This document shows positions 1 through 6,778 of a stretch of DNA of 64,000 nt, in pieces. The stretch comes from Mycolicibacterium cosmeticum (GTDB lineage: Bacteria > Actinomycetota > Actinomycetes > Mycobacteriales > Mycobacteriaceae): contig NZ_CCBB010000003.1 in the NCBI RefSeq assembly GCF_000613185.1, positions 992,001-1,056,000 of the forward strand, read 5' to 3'. Both the position numbers and the translations under genes were made by a program. The first letter of the stretch is position 1. Every line of letters begins with the position of its first letter. Below the pieces are notes generated by a model, which made no database searches, was not told where the DNA came from, and saw only the letters and a program-made list of their open reading frames with translations.

Positions 1-2
1 CA

Positions 3-230
3 AGGGTTTTGGTGTATCGCTGGGCGCACGCCGCCGACGTCGAACCGGTGCCGGGCAATTCCACCGTGGTCCGGTTCGAGCTCACCGAGATCGACGGCGG
101 CACCCGGCTGGACCTGCTGGAGACCGGTTTCGAGGAACTGCAGGATCCGCAGGCCGCACACGCCGACAACACGGGTGGCTGGACCGCCGAACTCGGCGAG
201 CTCGTCGAATTCGTGCAGCGCCGGCCGTGA
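3..230 (+). CDS. SRPBCC (AHSA1-like) domain protein, 3' part only
   Basis: This is the C-terminal part of a gene cut by the window edge; about 75 residues remain, read in frame from base 3. The sequence runs YRWAHAADVEPVPGNSTVVRFEL, then ETGFEEL and a final helix WTAELGELVEFV, the usual end of the Activator-of-Hsp90-ATPase-like SRPBCC fold, where a strand pair is followed by a long C-terminal helix. Such proteins bind small hydrophobic ligands. It is translationally coupled to the next gene, an ArsR-type repressor, through a GTGA overlap; ArsR and SRPBCC genes are commonly paired in actinobacteria. Its ligand cannot be deduced. Confidence 0.75.
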   Translation, partial: RVLVYRWAHAADVEPVPGNSTVVRFELTEIDGGTRLDLLETGFEELQDPQAAHADNTGGWTAELGELVEFVQRRP

Positions 231-547
231 CGGCGGTCCCGGGGGTGCTGGCCGTGCTGGCCGACGAAACCCGCTGGCAGATCCTCACCGAACTGGGCGC
301 CCAGGACCTGTCGGCCAGTGCGCTGGCGGCCCGCATGCCCGTCAGCAGGCAGGCGATAGCCAAGCACCTTGCGGTGCTTGCCGACGCCGGGCTGGTGGAA
401 CCGGTGCGGGCCGGCCGCGAGATCCGCTACCGGGCACTGGGCGCCCGGCTCAGCGCGCTGGGCGCGGAGCTGGACCGCATCGGCCGGCGGTGGGACGAGC
501 GGTTGGCGGCCATCAAGCGGATCGCCGAGGGCGCCGGCCCGGCGTAG
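227..547 (+). CDS. ArsR-family winged-helix transcriptional regulator
   Basis: A 106-residue protein of normal ArsR size. The N-terminal DETRWQILTEL followed by a recognition-helix region SRQAIAKHLAVLADAGLV (about residues 42-59) and a wing RAGREIRYRAL is the classic ArsR/SmtB helix-turn-helix. I see no cysteine cluster typical of metal sensors, so it is probably one of the non-metal members paired with SRPBCC proteins. The GTG start overlaps the stop of the upstream SRPBCC gene (GTGA), so the two form one operon and the regulator probably autoregulates it. Confidence 0.85.
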   Translation: MTAVPGVLAVLADETRWQILTELGAQDLSASALAARMPVSRQAIAKHLAVLADAGLVEPVRAGREIRYRALGARLSALGAELDRIGRRWDERLAAIKRIAEGAGPA

Positions 548-559
548 CGTGGACGGTGC

Positions 560-584
560 GTTTACCGGTCGGGTTCCCGGGAAC
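560..584 (+). promoter_or_regulatory. SigF-type promoter (GTTT-N15-GGGAAC)
   Basis: GTTT at 560-563 and GGGAAC at 579-584, 15 bases apart, match the general-stress sigma form GTTT-N15/17-GGGWA. The predicted transcript would begin near 591, at the GTG/ATG of the next gene. The -10 lies within a perfect 16-base palindrome (571-586). GGGAAC is a variant of the usual GGGTA, so this is less certain than the sites at 2417 and 10265. Confidence 0.45.
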
Positions 585-593
585 CCGGCGGTG

Positions 594-947
594 ATGAGGG
601 CAACCATGCACGACAACAGCGGTATCGGTTCGGCGGTGCGGTTCGGCCTGTTCACCGCGGTCGCCGGCGTGACCTTCCTGGTGGTGGCGGCGCTGCTGGT
701 GAGCTCCTGCCACGGCGCGGTCGCGGACTCGGCCGCGTGCGGGCCGCCACAGCGCCTGGCGCTGGCCCTGGGCGCGCCGGTCATCCTGCTCGTCGGTGGG
801 TTGCACGCCTTCGTGCGCACCTACCGCGCGTGGAAGCAGCGGCAGACCTGGTGGGCGTGGCAGGGGGCCGGCTGGTTCCTGATGATGCTGATGTTGCTCA
901 CCCTGACCATGGGTCTGCCTGCCATGGCCGGCCCGGTGCTCGGATGA
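594..947 (+). CDS. small membrane protein
   Basis: Unrecognised protein of 117 residues from ATG 594 (ATG 606 is an in-frame alternative). Hydrophobic stretches around AVAGVTFLVVAALLV, LALGAPVILLVGGLHAF and GWFLMMLMLLTLTMGL indicate three membrane helices, with a Trp/Lys-rich loop (YRAWKQRQTWWAWQG) before the last. Two cysteines flank the loop after helix 1 (SCHG and AACG), which could form a disulfide if that loop faces outward. A SigF-like promoter sits just upstream, and the stop overlaps the next gene (ATGA), a flavodoxin-fold protein, suggesting co-expression under stress. No function can be assigned. Confidence 0.7.
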   Translation: MRATMHDNSGIGSAVRFGLFTAVAGVTFLVVAALLVSSCHGAVADSAACGPPQRLALALGAPVILLVGGLHAFVRTYRAWKQRQTWWAWQGAGWFLMMLMLLTLTMGLPAMAGPVLG

Positions 948-1567
948 TGACCGCCGTGTCGCCACCGTGCGCGCTGGCCCTGGTGTGCAGCCTCAAGCCC
1001 AGCCCGGCGCGCTCCAGCAGTGAACTGATGGCCGACCACGTCTGCTCGGCGCTGCGCACGATGGGCGTCAACACCGAGACGCTGCGGTGTGCCGACCATG
1101 CCATCGCTCCCGGCGTGCAGGCCGATATGGGCGACGGCGACGAGTGGCCACGGATCCGGGAGAAGGTGCTGGCCGCGGACATCCTGGTGCTCTCGACGCC
1201 GGTGTGGCTGGGCCACCCGTCGAGCGTCGCCCAGCGGGTGCTGGAGCGGCTGGACGCCGACCTGTCCACCACCGACGAACTGGGCAGGCCCGTCATGGTG
1301 GACAAGGTGGCCGTCGTCGCCGTGGTCGGCAACGAGGACGGCGCGCACAAGACCGTCGCCGATCTGTTCCAGGCGCTCAACGACATCGGCTTCTCCATCC
1401 CGGCGCAGGGGTGCACCTATTGGAACGGTGAGGCGATGGGCAGCACCGACTACCAGGACCTCGACCGGGTACCGGACGCGGTGTCCTCGGCGACGGTGGC
1501 CGCGGCCCGCAATGCGGCGCACCTGGCCGAGACGCTGCGCACCGGCGGCTACCCGCGGTACGCCTGA
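944..1567 (+). CDS. NAD(P)H-dependent flavin reductase / flavodoxin-fold protein
   Basis: A protein of 207 residues. The N-terminal LALVCSLKPSPARSSSELMADHV is the phosphate-binding loop of the NADPH-dependent FMN reductase/WrbA-like flavodoxin fold. It is followed by ADILVLSTPVWLGHPSS, the second flavin-contact loop (STPVW), and VVAVVGNEDGAHKT, the third. Such enzymes reduce flavins or quinones using NAD(P)H. ATG 944 overlaps the previous stop by four bases, so it is translated in the operon headed by the small membrane protein. The substrate is unknown. Confidence 0.8.
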   Translation: MMTAVSPPCALALVCSLKPSPARSSSELMADHVCSALRTMGVNTETLRCADHAIAPGVQADMGDGDEWPRIREKVLAADILVLSTPVWLGHPSSVAQRVLERLDADLSTTDELGRPVMVDKVAVVAVVGNEDGAHKTVADLFQALNDIGFSIPAQGCTYWNGEAMGSTDYQDLDRVPDAVSSATVAAARNAAHLAETLRTGGYPRYA

Positions 1568-1668
1568 AAGCCGATTGCCTTCCGTCGCGCACGTCGGCGA
1601 TCTACCCTTGATGACAGCCTTTCCATCGGCTCGTAGCGGCCGGGAGGTGAGGGAGAAGGAGGGTTGCC

Positions 1669-1977
1669 ATGAAGGGCCCGAAAGACCCGGTCGATCACAC
1701 CCGCACGACGCGCCCACATGCCGGTGAGTCCATGAAGGACAACCTGATCATGCCGGCGCTCATCCTCATCGGAGTCGCCTTGGTGCTGTTCGTCGCGAGC
1801 CTCGCGGCGTTCGCGACAAAGCATTTCGATGTCGGCTTGACGGTGGCCACCCTGTCCGGTGCCGGGCTGCTGGTGGGTGCGCTCTGGCTGGCGCTGGAGC
1901 ACGTGCGGGTACGCAGGATCGAAGATCGTTGGTACGCAGCACATCCCGAGGCGCCGCGGCAGCACCCCAACAGCTGA
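1669..1977 (+). CDS. usfY: UsfY-like membrane protein (SigF locus protein)
   Basis: A 102-residue protein. The N-terminus DPVDHTRTTRPHAGESMKDN is followed by two membrane helices (MPALILIGVALVLFVASLAAF and VATLSGAGLLVGALWLALEHV) and the segment RVRRIEDRWYAAHPEA. I recognise this as mycobacterial UsfY, whose gene in M. tuberculosis stands directly upstream of rsbW-sigF. Here rsbW is about 22 kb away. The start is ATG 1669 after a strong purine-rich ribosome binding site (GGAGAAGGAGGG). No clear SigF promoter was found directly upstream. The molecular role of UsfY is not established. Confidence 0.75.
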   Translation: MKGPKDPVDHTRTTRPHAGESMKDNLIMPALILIGVALVLFVASLAAFATKHFDVGLTVATLSGAGLLVGALWLALEHVRVRRIEDRWYAAHPEAPRQHPNS

Positions 1978-1980
1978 GCG

Positions 1981-2026
1981 CACCCAGCCCGGCAGCCCCC
2001 CGAAGGGGGATCTGCCGGGCTGGGTG
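1981..2026. terminator. bidirectional hairpin terminator between usfY and csbD
   Basis: A perfect 15-base inverted repeat (1981-1995 with 2012-2026) encloses a second C5/G5 stem (1997-2001 with 2005-2009). It lies between the convergent usfY and CsbD genes with only a weak T run, which is typical of GC-rich actinobacterial terminators and would serve both strands. Confidence 0.8.
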
Positions 2027-2045
2027 GTTCCCCTCGAGTCGGGGG

Positions 2046-2288
2046 TCAGCGGTGCTGCTCGGCCCGCTGGCGCTCTTCGGCGGCCTGCGCCCCACCGCGG
2101 GCGGCGTCGGCCTCCGCTTCCTTCTTGGCGGCGTCGCGCTGCGCATCGGCCTTGTCCTGCTGCGCCTTGCCTTCGTCGGTGAGGTCCTGGCGGCCGGTCA
2201 CCGTGCCGACGGCTTCCTTGATCTTGCCCTTGGCGTCCTCGACGACGCCGCTGACGGCCTCTTCGGGTCCGGTCTTCTTGTCGGTCAT
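2046..2288 (-). CDS. CsbD-family stress protein
   Basis: A small 80-residue hydrophilic protein beginning MTDKKTGPEEAVSGVVEDAKGKIKEAVG, the CsbD core with its D/E-A-KGK-KEAVG pattern. It then becomes a long, highly charged Ala/Lys/Glu/Arg helix. CsbD proteins are general-stress proteins (sigma-B dependent in Bacillus) without a known activity. ATG 2288 follows GGAAAGG. A GTTT-N16-GGGAAA element (2381 to 2356, minus strand) lies about 70 bases upstream and could be a SigF promoter, which would fit the family. Confidence 0.85.
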   Translation of the reverse strand: MTDKKTGPEEAVSGVVEDAKGKIKEAVGTVTGRQDLTDEGKAQQDKADAQRDAAKKEAEADAARGGAQAAEERQRAEQHR

Positions 2289-2355
2289 GATTACCTTTCC
2301 GCTACCGGAGTGGATTGGTGTCTGACGCGGCGGCACTGCCGCGCACCCTCGGTGG

Positions 2356-2381
2356 TTTCCCGTCCCGGCGCGGCCGCAAAC
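2356..2381 (-). promoter_or_regulatory. possible SigF-type promoter for csbD
   Basis: Read on the minus strand, GTTT (2381-2378), 16 bases, then GGGAAA (2361-2356). The -10 departs from GGGTA but fits GGGWAW. It points at the CsbD gene and leaves a 5' leader of roughly 60 bases. Confidence 0.3.
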
Positions 2382-2416
2382 ACCCGGCCCGTTGCGGTAT
2401 CCCGCGCTCGGGCGTG

Positions 2417-2442
2417 GTTTCGCCGACGACCCGATCGGGTAT
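2417..2442 (+). promoter_or_regulatory. SigF-type promoter (GTTT-N16-GGGTAT)
   Basis: GTTT at 2417-2420 and GGGTAT at 2437-2442 with a 16-base spacer match the published mycobacterial SigF consensus exactly. It lies 35 bases before the ATG of the small membrane protein gene at 2478 and probably also drives the DUF6131 and DUF6328 genes behind it. Confidence 0.65.
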
Positions 2443-2477
2443 CCGGCTGCCACTGGATACGACCGATGGAGGCTTCC

Positions 2478-2705
2478 ATGTTCCGGGGATTAGCCGGCAC
2501 GATCGTGTTGGTCTGGCTGTTGATCGGGGTGTTGGCGGCCTGGCAACGCGACTATTTCCACACCGGCCAAACGAACTGCGCCACAGCGGGTCAGATCGCG
2601 CTCACCGTCCTGGCCGGCCCATTGAACTACGCCGGTGTCAATCCCAAGGTGGTCGACTGCCGGCTGCCCGAGCCCAGCGCCATGCCGTCCTTCGTTCCGG
2701 CCTGA
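2478..2705 (+). CDS. small single-pass membrane protein
   Basis: A 75-residue protein: an N-terminal membrane helix (GTIVLVWLLIGVLAAWQRDYF) followed by a short outer part with two cysteines (TNCATAGQ and VVDCRLPEP), which may be disulfide-bonded outside the membrane. ATG 2478 is preferred over ATG 2466 because GGAGG (2468-2472) is correctly spaced for it. It follows an exact-match SigF promoter and precedes DUF6131 and DUF6328 genes in the same direction. I know similar unnamed proteins in mycobacteria but no function. Confidence 0.7.
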   Translation: MFRGLAGTIVLVWLLIGVLAAWQRDYFHTGQTNCATAGQIALTVLAGPLNYAGVNPKVVDCRLPEPSAMPSFVPA

Positions 2706-2724
2706 TCGGTGAAATGAGGTAATC

Positions 2725-2880
2725 ATGGTGGTTCTCGGAGCGATCCTGCTGATCCTCGGACTCATCCTCAACGTCTACGTGTTGTGGGTGGTCGGGGTCA
2801 TCCTGCTGGTGGTCGGCGCCGTCTTCTGGCTGCTCGGATCGGTCGGACGGCCGGTCGGCGGTCGCCGCTACTGGTACTAG
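2725..2880 (+). CDS. DUF6131-family small membrane protein
   Basis: A 51-residue protein consisting of two hydrophobic helices (VVLGAILLILGLILNVYVLWVVGVILLVVGAVFWLLG, interrupted around NVYVLW) and the basic C-terminal tail GSVGRPVGGRRYWY. This arrangement and the GRRYWY-type end are those of the DUF6131 family of actinobacterial membrane peptides. It begins 19 bases after the previous stop behind a GAGGT-type ribosome site and belongs to the SigF-promoted run. Its function is unknown. Confidence 0.75.
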   Translation: MVVLGAILLILGLILNVYVLWVVGVILLVVGAVFWLLGSVGRPVGGRRYWY

Positions 2881-2906
2881 CCCGCGACCGGTCATCGGCA
2901 TGGACC

Positions 2907-3416
2907 ATGGGCATCGACGTCGACCATCCCGAGCGTGACCAACAGTGGAACAACGCGGCCCGCGGGGAGACGGCAGCCCAACGGCTCGACCGGAATTGGT
3001 CCAGCCTGCTCCAGGAGCTACGGGTGGTCGAGACGGGTGTGCAACTGCTCACCGGCCTGCTGCTGACGCTGCCGTTCCAGAACCGGTTCGACCGGCTGGA
3101 TGCCGGGATGCGGGTGGTCTACCTGATCACCGTCGGCTGTTCGCTGGGGGCCACCATGCTGCTGGTGGCGCCGATCGGCATGCACCGGATGATGTTCCGC
3201 CAGCATCGCCTGGACGTGATCGTCGCCGGCGCGCACCGGCTGGCCTATTACGGGCTGATCCTGCTGGCGCTGGCGTTGGCGGGCGTGTCGGTGCTCATCT
3301 TCGACGTGGTGGTCGGTTCCCGTGCCGGCATCCTGGCAGGCGGCGTGACCGCGCTGGCACTGATCGGGCTGTGGCTGGTGCTGCCGCTGGTGCTGCGCAA
3401 TCGGCCACCCCCCTGA
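2907..3416 (+). CDS. DUF6328-family membrane protein
   Basis: A protein of 169 residues. A hydrophilic N-terminal segment leads into RLDRNWSSLLQELRVVETGVQLLTGLLLTLPFQNRF, the signature start of DUF6328 proteins. Four hydrophobic helices follow, around residues 45-65, 75-98, 115-135 and 143-163. The family is widespread in actinobacteria and has no assigned activity. It follows the DUF6131 gene by 26 bases on the same strand, so it is probably in the same SigF-driven transcript. Confidence 0.75.
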   Translation: MGIDVDHPERDQQWNNAARGETAAQRLDRNWSSLLQELRVVETGVQLLTGLLLTLPFQNRFDRLDAGMRVVYLITVGCSLGATMLLVAPIGMHRMMFRQHRLDVIVAGAHRLAYYGLILLALALAGVSVLIFDVVVGSRAGILAGGVTALALIGLWLVLPLVLRNRPPP

Positions 3417-3419
3417 CAG

Positions 3420-3444
3420 GTTTCGCCGCGCGTCCGCCGGGAAC
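3420..3444 (+). promoter_or_regulatory. SigF-like promoter (GTTT-N15-GGGAAC)
   Basis: GTTT 3420-3423, spacer of 15, GGGAAC 3439-3444, placed 46 bases before the start of the 79-residue protein gene. It has the same variant -10 as the site at 560. Confidence 0.4.
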
Positions 3445-3489
3445 CCGACGGGCGCACGAGCAGACGATCTGAACAGAGGTGCATATCCG

Positions 3490-3729
3490 ATGTCCCATCT
3501 AGAGTCCGGCCATGTCACCGGAACCAAGGACAAGAACTACGACCTGATCTGGTTCGTCGAGGCGTCGCTGAACAACGCGTTGCGGATGGCCTCCTTCATC
3601 GAGGACGCCGAGCGCGAGGGCGACACCGAGTTGGCCGAATTCTTCCGCAAGGCACACAGCGAGAGCCGCAAGGGCGGCGAGCTGGGCAAAGCGCTTCTGG
3701 CGCAGCGGCTGTCACCGACCACCGCGTGA
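3490..3729 (+). CDS. conserved small helical protein, unknown
   Basis: A 79-residue soluble, mostly helical protein. It contains NYDLIWFVEASLNNALRMASFIEDAEREGDTELAEFFRKAHSESRKGGELGKALL. The spacing of Glu/His residues in the helices (FVEA, FIEDAE, ELAEFF, AHSES) is reminiscent of ferritin-like helical bundles, but it is too short for a full bundle and I do not claim metal binding. A SigF-like promoter precedes it and an F420-type oxidoreductase gene follows with its own promoter. Confidence 0.65.
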   Translation: MSHLESGHVTGTKDKNYDLIWFVEASLNNALRMASFIEDAEREGDTELAEFFRKAHSESRKGGELGKALLAQRLSPTTA

Positions 3730-3741
3730 GGTAGCCGGCAC

Positions 3742-3767
3742 GTTTGTCGCCGGACACCGTGGGGTAC
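3742..3767 (+). promoter_or_regulatory. SigF-type promoter (GTTT-N16-GGGTAC)
   Basis: GTTT 3742-3745 and GGGTAC 3762-3767 with 16 bases between. Transcription would start within a few bases of ATG 3777, giving an almost leaderless message for the oxidoreductase gene. Confidence 0.6.
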
Positions 3768-3776
3768 CTGGGGAGC

Positions 3777-4760
3777 ATGACCAGCTTCGGCTACACCTTG
3801 ATGACCGAACAGAGCGGCCCCAAGGATTTGGTCCGCAACGCCGCGGCCGCCGAGGCGGCCGGTTTCGACTTCGAGGTCTGCAGCGACCACTTCTCGCCAT
3901 GGCTGGCCGCCCAGGGCCACGCCCCGCACGCGTGGACGGTGCTGGGCGCGGTGGCCCACGTGACCGAACGGGTGGAGCTGTACTCCTATGTCACCTGTCC
4001 TACCATCCGGTACCACCCCGCCGTCGTCGCGCAACAAGCCGCGACACTGCAGATACTGGCCGACGGCCGGTTCACCCTGGGCCTTGGCACCGGCGAGAAC
4101 CTGAACGAGCATGTCGTGGGGAAGGACTGGCCCACCGTCGGCCGGCGCATCGACATGCTTGCCGAGGCCATCAAGATCATCCGGGAACTGTTCAGCGGCG
4201 AGCTGGTCGACTTTCGCGGCGAGTTCTTCGAAGTCGACTCGGCCCGGCTGTGGGACATCCCGGATGTGCCGGTGGCCCTGGCGGTGTCGATGACCGGGGC
4301 GAAATCGGTCGAGAAGCTGGCCGATTTCGCCGACCATCTCGTCGACACCGCACCCGACGGCGACGTCGTCGAGACGTGGCGACGTCGCCGCCGGGCGGTC
4401 GGCCTGCCCGACGGCCGCGTGATCGGCCAACTGCCGGTGTGCTGGGATCCCGACCGGGACAAGGCAATACAGCGCGCACACGAGCAGTTCCGCTGGTTCG
4501 GCGGTGGCTGGTCGGTGAACGCCGACCTGCCGACGACGGCGGGTTTCGCCGCCGCCAGCAAGTTCGTCCGGCCCGAGGACGTCGCCGAGAGCATCCCGTG
4601 CGGACCCGACCTGGACGCCATCGTGGAGGCCGTGCGGCCCTACCGGGACGCCGGATTCACCGATATCGCGCTGGTCCAGGTCGGCGGCCAGGCCCAGGAC
4701 CAGTTCCTGGCCGAGGCCGCCGAGCCGCTGCTGGCCGCCCTGCGGGCGGAACTGGGATGA
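3777..4760 (+). CDS. F420-dependent LLM-class oxidoreductase (TIGR03557-like)
   Basis: A protein of 327 residues with the luciferase-like monooxygenase TIM barrel. It opens SFGYTLMTEQSGPKDLVRNAAAAEAAGFDFEVCSDHFSPW and includes ERVELYSYVTCPTIRYHPAVVAQQAATLQ and the GLGTGENLNEHV loop. This pattern is that of the F420-dependent glucose-6-phosphate dehydrogenase-like subfamily (G..ENLNEH), which uses reduced or oxidised F420 rather than FMN. The substrate is not predictable. It has its own SigF-type promoter and is coupled by ATGA overlap to a CDGSH iron-sulfur protein, which may be its redox partner. Confidence 0.85.
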   Translation: MTSFGYTLMTEQSGPKDLVRNAAAAEAAGFDFEVCSDHFSPWLAAQGHAPHAWTVLGAVAHVTERVELYSYVTCPTIRYHPAVVAQQAATLQILADGRFTLGLGTGENLNEHVVGKDWPTVGRRIDMLAEAIKIIRELFSGELVDFRGEFFEVDSARLWDIPDVPVALAVSMTGAKSVEKLADFADHLVDTAPDGDVVETWRRRRRAVGLPDGRVIGQLPVCWDPDRDKAIQRAHEQFRWFGGGWSVNADLPTTAGFAAASKFVRPEDVAESIPCGPDLDAIVEAVRPYRDAGFTDIALVQVGGQAQDQFLAEAAEPLLAALRAELG

Positions 4761-4987
4761 CCGACCGCCGGGTGGTGCAGGTGGTCGCCGGTGGTCCGGT
4801 GATCGTGGAGGGGCCGGTGTCCATCGAGATGCCCGACGGCCGGGTGGTGGAATCGGACCGGTTCAAGGTCGCCATCTGCGCGTGCCGCCGGTCCCGGGCC
4901 TATCCGCTGTGCGATACCAGCCACCGGAAGAAGCTCAGGAAGAGCCCGAAATCAGACCCGAAATCAGCCCAGCGGCAGCAGGAGTGA
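4757..4987 (+). CDS. CDGSH-type iron-sulfur protein
   Basis: A 76-residue protein carrying CACRRSRAYPLCDTSH (about residues 45-60), the three-Cys/one-His ligand set of a CDGSH 2Fe-2S cluster (C-x-C-x2-S-x3-P-x-C-D-x-S-H). The usual CDG is CDT here, as is common in actinobacterial members. The N-terminal half (VVQVVAGGPVIVEGPVSIEMPDG) is the strand region of the same family. It overlaps the oxidoreductase stop and its 3' end overlaps the convergent diiron-type gene by 24 bases. The lysine-rich tail is not conserved in the family as I know it. Confidence 0.9.
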   Translation: MTDRRVVQVVAGGPVIVEGPVSIEMPDGRVVESDRFKVAICACRRSRAYPLCDTSHRKKLRKSPKSDPKSAQRQQE

Positions 4988-5962
4988 GCTGCGCTGGTCG
5001 CGCCAGCATTTCATCAGATGATCGGCCAACCGGTCCTCGACCAATTCGAAGGCCCGGATGCCGAACACCACGTCGGCCTCCAACTCGGGCTCGCGGGCCA
5101 GCAGGTCACCCACCACGTCGGTGCGCACCACCTGCTCGTGGACGGCGTCGGCCTCCACGTGCTCGGCGTAGAACCGCGTGCACGGCTCCGGCGCGCCCAT
5201 CCGGTCCAGCGCATCGACCAGCCGCTGCGACCCCGGTGAGGAGGTGATCTCGGTGGCCGCGAAATGCCCCACCGTCGCGCCGCGCCACCGCCGGTGCAGG
5301 CCGAAGAACGACATCAGGTTCACCACCGCCAGCGACTCGGCCGGGACGGTCTCCAGGTACGCCAGATAGCCGTCATCCAGCCCGGCCGCCGCCATCAGGT
5401 CGGCGAACAGCCGCTGATGCACCTGGGCGCCCCGACCGCCGCCGAATTCGTCGAATTCGACCGCCACGAAGGACGCCTTGGCCTGGCCGACCAAGCGGGG
5501 GATGACCCAGGCGTGTGGATCGGCCTCCTTGAGGTGGTAGATCGACCGGTGCACGAAGTATTCGCGCATCTGCTCCCAGTTGCCCTCGGCCAGCAGAAAA
5601 TGGGACGGGCCGCTTCCGTCGACGGGTTCGGTGGACAGCCGGTCCATCTCACCGGCCGCGTCCAGCCCGCCCAGCTCTCCGACGCCACGCCGGATGTCGG
5701 CCAGGAACGCCTCCTCGAGCCGGCCGCGGAACTCGATCAGCGCCGGATCCCACTCCAGCCGGGGATCCACCCCGGCGAAACCGCGATAGAACAACTCGTA
5801 GCACAGCTGCAGGGCCAGCTGGAGGTCAAGTCCATAGGGATCCGTTCCGGCCAGCTCGGTGTCCAACGAACCGTCGAGGTCCGCACCGGTGGTCAGCCGG
5901 TCGATCACCGCGCCGGAGAGGGGGCCTGCCGGTGCGGGGAGGCCACGTGTGATCTGGCCCAT
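4964..5962 (-). CDS. iron-containing redox enzyme family protein (heme-oxygenase-like diiron fold)
   Basis: A protein of 332 residues. Helices with candidate iron ligands are visible: YELFYRGF, EYFVHRSIYHLKEADPHAW, FVAVEFDEFGGGRG with HQRLF, and C-terminally FYAEHVEADAVHEQVVRTDV. The combination EFDEFGxG plus EHVxxDxxHE is characteristic of the iron-containing redox enzyme family (heme-oxygenase-like domain-containing oxidases). The substrate is unknown. It is the last gene of the long minus-strand operon, two bases after the DoxX gene, and overlaps the CDGSH gene tail-to-tail. Confidence 0.8.
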   Translation of the reverse strand: MGQITRGLPAPAGPLSGAVIDRLTTGADLDGSLDTELAGTDPYGLDLQLALQLCYELFYRGFAGVDPRLEWDPALIEFRGRLEEAFLADIRRGVGELGGLDAAGEMDRLSTEPVDGSGPSHFLLAEGNWEQMREYFVHRSIYHLKEADPHAWVIPRLVGQAKASFVAVEFDEFGGGRGAQVHQRLFADLMAAAGLDDGYLAYLETVPAESLAVVNLMSFFGLHRRWRGATVGHFAATEITSSPGSQRLVDALDRMGAPEPCTRFYAEHVEADAVHEQVVRTDVVGDLLAREPELEADVVFGIRAFELVEDRLADHLMKCWRDQRSSLLLPLG

Positions 5963-5964
5963 GG

Positions 5965-6759
5965 TCAGACCTGCTGGCGCAGCCGGTGCCAGCCGGTCGT
6001 GAGCTGATCGCTGCCCTGTTCGATGGCGGTCTCGGCGAGTTCGGCGCCCTTGCGGCGGGCCTTCTCGGCGATCGGCGCGCCGCGCTCGATGGCGGTTTCG
6101 GCCAGTTCGGTGCCGCGGCGGCGGGCCTTCTCGGCGATCGGGGCGCCCCGCTCGATCGCGGTGGCGGCCAGTTCGCGTCCGCGTTCGGCACCGACCTGCA
6201 GGCCGTGGCCGATCTTCTCGGCGATCTCGGCGATCTCGGTGTCGGGACCGCCGTCACCGATCGGGAGGGCGGCCGAGACGGCGCCCGCGGCCAGCCGCGC
6301 GGCACGGCGGCCGCGCCAGCCCAGGGAGGGCTTGCCCGCGGTGTCGGCCGACGCCAGCACGAGCCCGCCGATCAGGCTCAGATCGGTGAGGAAACCCCGC
6401 CGTTTGGCGGCCTTGCGCTCCGGATCGGATTCGTTCCAGAACATGTGATCGCCCAGATTGCCGGGGATCACCGTCGCGGCCAGCAGCGCCGAGGCGACCC
6501 GCGGAATGCGGCCGGTGGCCAGCAGCAGACCGGCGCCGATCTGAACGCCGGCATTGACCCGCGCGACGGTCACCGCATCCGACGGCACCTTCGTGCCGAC
6601 GGGGTCGGGCAGCGTCTGCAGGCCTTCCAGCGTCGGTCGCACGACATCGGAAGCGGACTTGGTGTCAAGGAGGGTCTCGACGCCCTGCCCGATGAACGCG
6701 ACGGACAGCAACGGACGGGCGACTCTGCGCAGCAACATGTGGTGCGGGATTCCCGGCAT
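5965..6759 (-). CDS. DoxX-family membrane protein with repeated amphipathic C-terminal tail
   Basis: About 264 residues from ATG 6759 (ATG 6738 is an equally possible start). The first ~150 residues are a DoxX unit: RVARPLLSVAFIGQGVETLLD, VARVNAGVQIGAGLLLATGR, ASALLAATVIPGNLGDHMFW and GFLTDLSLIGGLVLASAD form four helices. The rest is unusual: a charged, alanine-rich helix with a 22-residue period (TAIERGAPIAEKARRRGTEL, repeated) extending to the C-terminus. The 22-residue period resembles lipid-binding amphipathic helices. DoxX proteins sit in the membrane and have been linked to redox defence. Confidence 0.8.
   Translation of the reverse strand: MPGIPHHMLLRRVARPLLSVAFIGQGVETLLDTKSASDVVRPTLEGLQTLPDPVGTKVPSDAVTVARVNAGVQIGAGLLLATGRIPRVASALLAATVIPGNLGDHMFWNESDPERKAAKRRGFLTDLSLIGGLVLASADTAGKPSLGWRGRRAARLAAGAVSAALPIGDGGPDTEIAEIAEKIGHGLQVGAERGRELAATAIERGAPIAEKARRRGTELAETAIERGAPIAEKARRKGAELAETAIEQGSDQLTTGWHRLRQQV
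6013..6162 (-). repeat. 66-bp tandem repeat within the DoxX gene
   Basis: Two full 66-base units (6097-6162 and 6031-6096) and a short third start (6013-6030) encode the 22-residue repeats beginning TAIERG. The units differ at only a few positions, so the duplication appears fairly recent or is kept under selection. A related but diverged unit (AERGREL) precedes them. Confidence 0.8.
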
Positions 6760-6778
6760 CAGCCGCGCCGAAACATCC

